In this document: piece after piece, positions 1 through 6,300 of the stretch
Numbering within the stretch: the first letter of the stretch is position 1
How the letters are laid out: each line of letters opens with the position of its first letter
Source of the DNA: Candidatus Thorarchaeota archaeon
GTDB taxonomy: Archaea; Asgardarchaeota; Thorarchaeia; Thorarchaeales; Thorarchaeaceae
Assembly (NCBI GenBank): GCA_016840965.1
Contig: JAEORI010000220.1
Coordinates: forward strand, 1-7,023
Reading direction: 5' to 3'
DNA: 7,023 nucleotides
Notes under the pieces: model-generated
Seen by the model: only the letters and a program-made list of their open reading frames with translations
Database searches by the model: none
What the model was told of the DNA's origin: nothing
Translations under genes and position numbers: made by a program

Positions 1-356
1 AAGAGCTTTTGAACTACCAAGAAGAGTATTATGGCACAAATCCCCGCAATCCTGACACTGACGGTGATACATATTCAGACTACTGGGAGGTCATGAACGG
101 ATTCGACCCTCTTGACCCACATGTTCCGGTGCTCCAGTGGGTTGTTGCCAATGTCGGACTCATCCTTGTTGCCGCAGTGGGTATTGTTGCGCTCATTGTT
201 GGTTACCGATATATTCTGTTCAACGAAAGTAGACGTATGAAGCGTCAGCTTCGGAAACAAGAAGAGGAGAGCAAACGAGCGATTGATGAGCTAAAAGACA
301 GTAACAACAATAAGAACAAAGAAAATGGTGAAACAACTTCATCTGACGAAGACTGA
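1..356 (+). CDS. C-terminal part of a membrane-anchored surface protein with a calcium-binding thrombospondin type 3-like repeat (5' end outside window)
   Basis: The reading frame is open to the left edge (in-frame codons at 3-5 and 6-8), so the TTG at 9 is probably not the start and only the C-terminal ~117 residues are visible. Seen in order: a Y-G-T-N-P segment followed by D-T-D-G-D-T-Y-S-D-Y-W-E-V and F-D-P-L-D-P, the pattern of thrombospondin type 3-like repeats whose Asp side chains bind calcium; one hydrophobic helix from about V38 to F70 (counted from the TTG); then a strongly basic stretch (R-R-M-K-R-Q-L-R-K) and a charged Lys/Glu/Asn-rich tail ending in S-S-D-E-D. By the positive-inside rule the tail is cytoplasmic and the repeats extracellular. 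Proteins of this kind are usually long surface proteins, so most of the gene lies upstream. The tail may form a short coiled coil. The ligand and the rest of the architecture are unknown. Confidence 0.8.
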   Translation, partial: ELLNYQEEYYGTNPRNPDTDGDTYSDYWEVMNGFDPLDPHVPVLQWVVANVGLILVAAVGIVALIVGYRYILFNESRRMKRQLRKQEEESKRAIDELKDSNNNKNKENGETTSSDED

Positions 357-405
357 ACGCTGTATTATAGGCACGCAGAATGGTCTTATACAGAAGTGGA
401 ATAAT

Positions 406-417
406 AGATATGTATCT
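406..417. promoter_or_regulatory. AT-rich inverted repeat upstream of the Cys-rich protein gene, possible promoter or operator
   Basis: AGATA-TG-TATCT is a perfect inverted repeat with 5-base arms and a 2-base spacer, within an AT-rich stretch (about 399-420). It lies 31-42 bases before the GTG at 448, about where an archaeal TATA box would sit for a short-leader transcript. The rest of the 91-base spacer 357-447 shows no other gene. A palindrome this short in AT-rich DNA can arise by chance. Confidence 0.25.
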
Positions 418-433
418 AAACTGTGGTAAACAT

Positions 434-439
434 GGAAGG
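434..439 (+). promoter_or_regulatory. Shine-Dalgarno site deciding the GTG start at 448
   Basis: GGAAGG lies 8 bases before the GTG at 448, which is normal spacing, but only 2 bases before the in-frame TTG at 442. This favours GTG 448 as the start. An in-frame TAA at 427-429 rules out any start further upstream. Confidence 0.5.
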
Positions 440-447
440 TCTTGCTC

Positions 448-1338
448 GTGGAGAAAGAGGTAACGATATACAACTTCTGTCCTTGTTTCAAAGACTTTGA
501 GGGTGAGTTAATCTGCCTCAACAATGACAGTCTTTGTGACATCGAACACTCCATCTTTGCAGCGGACATTCTCAATCAAGATGCTTCGATTGATCTGGTA
601 AAACAGTTTGAGGTTGGTGATGGCAAGACCTGCTACACATCAATCTATACCTACAATGGGTGTGTTTACTGCTCATCACAAGGGTTCAAGATTCGCATCC
701 ATAAAGAGGATATAACTGATGATATGCTCCTGCAAGCGATAAGACTCTATGCTCTTGGGCCATCACAGATAACTGTCGACTGTGCATCCTGCATATACGG
801 AATTTTACTCGCTCTTGTACTATCTCAAGACAAAGCGTCTATCAAACGATACTTGGATAAGTTCTCATTAGAGGTCGCCATCAAGTTCACTGAATTGGAA
901 CTAGATGAAATTGATGAAGCTACACCATATTTCGAAACCATCCAAGCATATCTTGTCAAGCTGCTTGAGGATCAATACTACTGGCAAGATGTGAACCAGA
1001 AACTAGTAGAGAACAGAGAACCTGAATCTCTCATTGAGCTTGCAGGCAAGATGGAGCTTCTAGATAGGTTGCAGTTCGTCTTCTACAGCCAAGTATTGAA
1101 TATACGAAGTATTGAGAGCTCTAGAATTCTAGTGCGAATGCTCTCCCATATTCTTAGGACGTCTCGAAATATCCTTGGCCTCAATGAGGAAATACATTCC
1201 TTGATTGCCTCGAACACGATTGGAGGTTATGAGGAAGATAAAGCCCTAATCTCCAAAATTGAGGATTATATGGAGAAAAGCAGAACGTTGGACCATTTCT
1301 TTGGCAACATAGCTGATATCATGAAAAGTAGTTCATAG
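448..1338 (+). CDS. Uncharacterised soluble protein with a cysteine-rich N-terminal half and a helical C-terminal half
   Basis: This is a 296-residue protein from GTG 448 (298 residues from TTG 442). I do not recognise the family. All nine cysteines fall in the first 115 residues: C11, C13, C23, C30, C62, C72, C75, C112 and C115. They include one C-x-C (F-C-P-C-F) and two C-x2-C pairs (G-C-V-Y-C and D-C-A-S-C). Residues 5-85 look beta-rich; from about residue 92 to the end the protein looks almost wholly helical, with amphipathic heptad-like stretches and many Leu, Ile, Glu and Lys. There is no signal peptide; one short hydrophobic stretch near residues 116-125 looks too short to be a membrane helix. 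The cysteine spacing would allow a zinc or iron-sulfur site, but this is inference and the pairs are not in a known zinc-ribbon layout. No partner is evident: the neighbours belong to other classes and the gene appears to have its own promoter region. Confidence 0.8.
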   Translation: MEKEVTIYNFCPCFKDFEGELICLNNDSLCDIEHSIFAADILNQDASIDLVKQFEVGDGKTCYTSIYTYNGCVYCSSQGFKIRIHKEDITDDMLLQAIRLYALGPSQITVDCASCIYGILLALVLSQDKASIKRYLDKFSLEVAIKFTELELDEIDEATPYFETIQAYLVKLLEDQYYWQDVNQKLVENREPESLIELAGKMELLDRLQFVFYSQVLNIRSIESSRILVRMLSHILRTSRNILGLNEEIHSLIASNTIGGYEEDKALISKIEDYMEKSRTLDHFFGNIADIMKSSS

Positions 1339-1386
1339 CAATTATTATCCAATAAATGCAATACTCATGCTGGCAACCATCTCTTT

Positions 1387-1396
1387 ATTATATAAA
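1387..1396 (+). promoter_or_regulatory. Putative archaeal TATA box for the 1437-1805 gene
   Basis: ATTATATAAA resembles the archaeal TATA consensus. Transcription starting about 25 bases downstream, near 1415-1422, would leave a leader of 15-22 bases before ATG 1437. The 98-base gap after the preceding gene also favours a separate promoter over read-through. No strong Shine-Dalgarno site is present; GAGAGATGA at 1422-1430 is a weak candidate. Confidence 0.45.
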
Positions 1397-1436
1397 TTAT
1401 GTATGCTTTCACATGAATATCGAGAGATGAATCTTG

Positions 1437-1805
1437 ATGGGCGATGAATTGAAGGTAAAGGTGTTTATTGAGTCAAAATCTGAAACCTTCCAAGCCGCAG
1501 ATATGGATACAGTAGGGCATCCTGTTTGCACTGGTACCAATACCTCAGATTGGGGAAGTGGCTCTTTAGGGAAAGGAGGAAGGGTAGTCCCTCAGGAACA
1601 TATGATATTGCTAGACGCTGCTTCAAGAGCCGCTGAAAAATTAGGTCTTGCACTCGAAATTATCGACATATCTGATTTAGGATTCTTTCAAAGACGAAAA
1701 ATAAAGCAGTTTGTTCCAAGGGTCGAAATAGGCGAAGTAATTCTTACAGGACTCCCAACATCGAGTGAGATCATTGAACAGGTTCGCACTGTAATTTCAG
1801 CCTAG
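1437..1805 (+). CDS. Small uncharacterised alpha/beta protein, possibly thioredoxin-like fold without a CxxC site
   Basis: This is a 122-residue soluble protein. ATG 1437 is preferred over the adjacent in-frame TTG at 1434; an in-frame TGA at 1428-1430 blocks earlier starts. Predicted order: strand K6-E12, a Gly/Ser/Asp-rich loop about residues 22-50 with the only cysteine (C31) and a G-S-G-S-L-G-K-G-G run, helix 53-70, strand L73-D77, helix 80-91, then V-P-R-V-E-I-G-E-V-I-L-T-G at 93-105 and a final helix 108-120. The C-terminal half (helix, V-P-R-V, beta hairpin, helix) looks like the cis-proline half of thioredoxin and glutaredoxin-type proteins. No C-x2-C is present, so disulfide exchange of the usual kind is unlikely, and the glycine-rich loop stands where the active site would be. 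It could instead be a different alpha/beta fold. The gene ends 15 bases from the stop codon of the convergent transporter gene. Confidence 0.75.
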   Translation: MGDELKVKVFIESKSETFQAADMDTVGHPVCTGTNTSDWGSGSLGKGGRVVPQEHMILLDAASRAAEKLGLALEIIDISDLGFFQRRKIKQFVPRVEIGEVILTGLPTSSEIIEQVRTVISA

Positions 1806-1820
1806 TCTGTAAAGATGATA

Positions 1821-3041
1821 CTAATTGGTTGCTTCAATTCTACGATATAAAGTAGTAACAAACCCCAACAGCAAAATTGTGACTCCTAGAATTCCTAAAT
1901 ATAATGATGGCATACCTAGAAGAAATAGGGGCTCATAGATCGAAGGTATAAGTGCTACTCCGAAAAAGAACGAGAACGTCACAATCCCTGCTAGAACTCC
2001 TCTCTTCTCAGGAGAAATGATTTGGCTATATGTTATCATTAATGGAAACAAAATTCCTCCAGCCCAACCAACAAGTATTATGGCAAGACCTACGATGGGA
2101 ATTGAGCTTGCGATAGTGATATCTCCCACAAGCAAAAACAGAATAATCGCAATAATTTGCGGAATAATTCCCACAGCAGTAGTCACCCCAAAACCCTTTG
2201 TTCGGATTAGTACGCCAAGTGACAGACCTGCAATCGTACCAAAAGCGCCTCCTCCAAGTAAGAGCAAGCCAATAAGCCCTTCTTCAATCGAACCAGTCAT
2301 TCCTCTTGATGTCCAAACAAATGTCCCTAGATATACTAAAGGTATCAGAAATGTCGTAATCAACATAAATAGAACAACTCGTTTCTTGAGCTCTTCACTT
2401 AGATTTCTAATGAGTGCCTTGATTCCAGTTTCTCCATGAACGACCAAAGGTGGTCGATTTGCAGTTAATATTGCTATCAGACCAATGAATACAATTCCGA
2501 GGATAATGAGATAGTATAGTTCCCAACCAAGAATAGCCATTTGTCCAGCTATGAAAGGACCAAGTCCTACACCAAAAGATGCTAGTGCAGACGCGATTCC
2601 CATTCGTTTCGGGATCTCAGCTGGAGGCGCACAATCAGACAATAGAGCAAGAAGAACAGGGTTTACGAGTCCAAAACCAACTCCTGATATAAGGTGTCCA
2701 AGCGCAAACAGTGCAATTGTAGATGATAAAGATATGAAACCAAGGCCTAAAAGAAAGACAATCAAACCGCTGACTATGATAGGAACTCTTCCATAGCTAT
2801 CAGATAATGCTCCTGAGAAGAGTTGAAAGAATGCAAAAGGAAACATGAACGCAGGCAGAGCTATCAAAATTGTTGTGGGGTCAACGAGAAAATCAATTGA
2901 GATTGGACCAAGCAGGGTAAGCACGGCATTTCCGACTAAAGGACCAATTCCAAAGAGGATATACGAAACTACCTCGATTGGTCTAAAGCTTTCTGGTTTT
3001 TCGCATGCGCTGATTGCCGCCTCAATAGCAGAGTCGCTCAT
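1821..3041 (-). CDS. Major Facilitator Superfamily transporter, DHA1 (drug:H+ antiporter)-like
   Basis: This 406-residue integral membrane protein is of usual length for a 12-helix MFS carrier. A ~22-residue polar N-terminus precedes TM1 (about 25-47); TM2-TM6 run to about 193; a basic cytoplasmic loop (about 194-221, with L-K-K-R) joins the second six-helix half. MFS motif A is visible between TM2 and TM3 as G77-A-L-S-D81-S-Y-G84-R85. Motif C of TM5, found in antiporters, is visible as G156-x3-G160-P161-x2-A-G165. In TM4 the usual motif B arginine appears to be replaced by H115 (G-H-L-I-S-G-V-G-F-G). A second-half S-P-E-K-R-G loop precedes TM11. These features suggest proton-coupled export of a small molecule, but the substrate cannot be read from sequence. 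The start is supported by GGTGAG three bases upstream. The gene converges on 1437-1805 and diverges from the large surface gene at 3381. Confidence 0.9.
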   Translation of the reverse strand: MSDSAIEAAISACEKPESFRPIEVVSYILFGIGPLVGNAVLTLLGPISIDFLVDPTTILIALPAFMFPFAFFQLFSGALSDSYGRVPIIVSGLIVFLLGLGFISLSSTIALFALGHLISGVGFGLVNPVLLALLSDCAPPAEIPKRMGIASALASFGVGLGPFIAGQMAILGWELYYLIILGIVFIGLIAILTANRPPLVVHGETGIKALIRNLSEELKKRVVLFMLITTFLIPLVYLGTFVWTSRGMTGSIEEGLIGLLLLGGGAFGTIAGLSLGVLIRTKGFGVTTAVGIIPQIIAIILFLLVGDITIASSIPIVGLAIILVGWAGGILFPLMITYSQIISPEKRGVLAGIVTFSFFFGVALIPSIYEPLFLLGMPSLYLGILGVTILLLGFVTTLYRRIEATN

Positions 3042-3044
3042 TAA

Positions 3045-3050
3045 CTCACC
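3045..3050 (-). promoter_or_regulatory. Shine-Dalgarno site of the MFS transporter gene
   Basis: Read on the minus strand this is GGTGAG followed by TTA and then ATG. It matches the archaeal anti-Shine-Dalgarno sequence well, at slightly short spacing, and fixes the start at 3041. Confidence 0.6.
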
Positions 3051-3068
3051 ACACTAGCGGCGATGTTA

Positions 3069-3082
3069 TTAACCATAGTTAA
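3069..3082. promoter_or_regulatory. Inverted repeat upstream of the MFS gene, candidate operator
   Basis: TTAAC-CATA-GTTAA is a perfect inverted repeat with 5-base arms and a 4-base loop, 28-41 bases upstream of the transporter start. It coincides with the place expected for its TATA element (minus strand GTTTAACTATGGTTAATA). Dimeric winged-helix repressors of MarR, PadR or ArsR type often bind such sites before drug-exporter genes. That function is inferred, and no regulator gene is in the window. Confidence 0.3.
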
Positions 3083-3368
3083 ACCATTTGGTAGAGGTGA
3101 ATGTGAAAAACAATCAAATTACGAATGAATAGATCTGAAACTCTGCAGCATTAACTATCAGCGTTTTCTTTTCCTTAATTAGTTAAGTCTGTCTTTTTTT
3201 AAAACAAAAAGGATTGAAGTAAGACACATAAGCTTACGTGGATATTGGATTTTGGGTAGGAATCTCTGAAAAAGTGCAGATTAATCCAACCCTGTCTAGC
3301 GTGTGAAAGCTTTCGAGATGCCACTGAATACGATTCATGATATTGAATTTCCGGTAGCATACTAAGTA
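3083..3368. other. Intergenic spacer between the divergent transporter and surface-protein genes
   Basis: The full spacer runs from 3042 to 3380 (339 bases) and must hold both promoters. I found no convincing gene in it: a GTG at about 3098 with GAGGTG nearby opens only 11 codons. It contains T7 followed by A4-C-A5 at 3194-3210, which could be part of a promoter or a T-rich terminator, and a 10-base palindrome GAAAGCTTTC at 3305-3314. No strong TATA box stands 25-60 bases before ATG 3381, so the surface gene may have a leader well over 100 bases long. Confidence 0.4.
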
Positions 3369-3372
3369 GGAG
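3369..3372 (+). promoter_or_regulatory. Shine-Dalgarno site of the large surface-protein gene
   Basis: GGAG within TAGGAGAAGGGCCT lies 8 bases before ATG 3381. The signal peptide that starts directly at this ATG supports the same start. Confidence 0.6.
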
Positions 3373-3380
3373 AAGGGCCT

Positions 3381-6300
3381 ATGAAGAGTAAAAGGTCTGT
3401 ACTAGTCGTCTTAGCTTATTGTATAGTTGTACTCCTACTTAGCTCAAACACAGAAGTTCCACATGTAGTAGTATATGATTCTGGAACTGCTACCTACCTA
3501 AAGGAGTATGCTTCATCATCATCGCTTGAACAATTCGTGGACAATAATGTTTCAAATGTTGATGGAGTAGGATCCAAAGGAACTCATTCAAATTTTGCGA
3601 ATCAACAAAATGGACCAGATGCAATATACGACCTACTCACTGAAGAGGATACAAACCCTATCGCTACAAATGTTGAAGATGACTATGATAGTTACGCTGG
3701 TGATGTTGACTCATCACCAGACATAGGTTTGGAAACAAATCCTGCGGATGCGCAAGGCACCTCCCTTGATTCCCAGTATATGACACTTCAGGAAGTGGAT
3801 GTAGGTTCTCCCTATCAATCGACATGGCTTGATACAGACCAGTATGATGGTTTAGTAGAATCTGGAATGACTAATGTTGGAACATCTCCATACCTTAGTG
3901 TTCAGGATTATCCCACCAGCTATGTGACCACAAAAGCACCAGGATCACAAGGTGGTTGGTGGGGATTTCCAAATACAACATTGACTGGAGATCTATCAAT
4001 AAATGTATCACTTTATTGTTGGAATTTGGATGGAGCAAACGATGATGGTTTTGATGTTTACTATGATACATCTAACGGACCTGGTTCACTATTAGGAAGA
4101 GTCGCTCAACATACAACACAACAGTATGACACACTGCAGATACCTGGAACTTTTACTCAAACGCAGGTGAATTCTCTTCGAATAATGCTTGTTTTCTATA
4201 AAACTGGAGGCACCAACAATGTATATGCGGATCATCTGCGAATTGGAGTTAGTTCACCTAAAGTCACAAATTACGAGGTAGATTTCGAGTATAGTTGGAG
4301 TGCAGCTGATTATGATGAAAGCCATGAGGAAGTATGTATCAACATTGGAACTATAAGTGGAACAGAATCTTTGAGTGTGAGTTATTGGGATGGGGTTGGT
4401 TGGATTCAACTGGGAGAGATTACTTCCCCTGGTTGGACCAATCTTACAGCTGTTGGTCTTACTTCAGCAACATACGCAATTAGACTCAGAGGTGCGAATT
4501 CCATTCTTGATGAAGTTCAAAACTCATGGACAATTGACCTAATCACTCTCCATACTTGGACAGACCAGACTTATAATTACGAACTTGATTTGGAGGTTCA
4601 GTGGACATCAGCTTCATTTGACAACAATAACGAGTTCCTCTGTATCTACGCAGGTGACACAGATGCAGAAGATCTGAATATTGATGTCTGGGACGGAGCT
4701 AGCTGGACAACCGTGATTTTTGATTTGCTACCAAACACATGGAACAATATCAGTGTAAAGACTTGGCTTACATCTTCTACATTCACAATTCGGTTCAAAG
4801 ATGGATTAGATACTGGAGACTCATCCTTATCACAATGGAACATTGATGCCACTCTTCTTCGAACTTGGAATAACATCCCATCAATTGATGCGGAACCTTT
4901 AGTCAGTAATCCTGATGATGGAAACTACATGTATGCCCGAGCACGTAGCTATCTAATTACTGCAAATGTATCTGATCAAGATGGATATGCGGATATCGAG
5001 AATGTCAGATTATCTTTGTACTCTAATGATAGACTCTCATTCTTCTGGGCTGTTGAATATGATGAAGATACAGATTTGTTCAGCGAATATGAAGACGCTT
5101 CAGATTATATCACCCTAGACGCGTCTGCTTCAAGTGTTTTGAAACTTGGAAATGATATAGGCATAACATTTCATATTGCAATTAAATGGAATCATCCAGA
5201 CATTAGTAATACTGATGTCCAATGTATTGTCACTGATAACAAATTAGAGAATAGCACAGTTTGGTATGAAGTCAATTGGAATATCGAAACACGGTTGAAC
5301 ATCACTGGAATTAATGTTGAGGATAACCTTGGGACAAGCGATAGAGGTGACTTGAATGGACAATTCTTCACCTCTGGAATTGTAAGATATTACGGTTCAG
5401 TTCTCAATCCTCCATCTAGTGAAGTAGATGTCTGGGTCATTGGGTCTGAGTATGGAACATACATAGGACCTTGGAGTGACTCCATAATCGAATCTGGCCT
5501 ATTCAACGTGTCATGCTTTGCCGATGATGAAGTGGGATTAGATACATACACAGTAAAGGTTGTTGAGGAAGGATTAGGATTCGGGGGTTCTGATCTTCTC
5601 TATTCTAGCACAGTTGACACCTACATCGCAGATCGTATCGAATTTTATGAGTCTGGTGTGGATGATTCTAGAATTGATGTTAATACCCTGGGAGTAACTT
5701 CATGGAGTGCACGCTATCAATATGATTCCCTTTCAATTACAAGTGAATTAATAGCAGCTTTGAATGGCTCCAAGGTTCTATCTTGGAATGGTTCTCATTG
5801 GATTTTTCAAGAGAGCAAAAGCACAGTGCAAGCTACTGGGTACTCAGTTGTATCTGCATTCGAATCTACACATGGTCTAAGCGTTTGGATGCAGAGTGCA
5901 AGCAATACCACTATCATTTGGGACCGTATCCGAATTCTCACAACTACTACACAGGATGGAAGAATAGATTATGGGTTATCGGCTGATATTAGAGTCACCG
6001 CAGAGTTGGAGTATGATGGACACCCACTTGGGATGGGAGACATTCTCTACATGAATGATTCAGTGATGGCTTGGGTGGGTCCCTATTTTCAACTTCAACC
6101 TCAGTTCTCACAGGTAGGCCTTTGGAGATTCTTTGTCAATATATCAGGAGCTGGTGAACAAACTTATGGAATAACAGCGGTTTTTGTTGATGGGAATCAT
6201 ATAGATCAAATCTGGGACAGAATTCTGATTTTAACCACAAGCGCAACTGATGGCAGAATTAACTATGGGACTAGCACTACGATAAATGTAACAGCTCAGC

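Noticed and set aside
432..500. ATG at 432 opening a short frame just before the Cys-rich gene
   Set aside because: It ends after 22 codons in another frame and overlaps the ribosome binding site and start of the 448 gene.
2017..3057. Three plus-strand open frames (2017-2439, 2551-2796, 2845-3057)
   Set aside because: They lie antisense to the MFS gene, are Pro/Ser/Lys-rich without domain character, and the minus-strand frame has clear membrane segments and MFS motifs.
3194..3200. Run of seven T as a transcription terminator
   Set aside because: No plus-strand gene ends within the preceding 1.3 kb, so nothing needs terminating there; it is more likely AT-rich promoter DNA.
3305..3314. Palindrome GAAAGCTTTC as an operator
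   Set aside because: It is only ten bases, has no spacer or second copy, and sits 67-76 bases from the start; chance is a sufficient explanation.
4646..4876. Minus-strand open frame of 76 codons inside the large surface gene
   Set aside because: It is antisense to a continuous reading frame with recognisable tandem modules, and its own sequence shows no motif or start signal.
5783..5986. Plus-strand open frame of 67 codons inside the large surface gene
   Set aside because: It is out of frame with the R0-R1 repeats that give clear protein-level homology, so it is a shadow.
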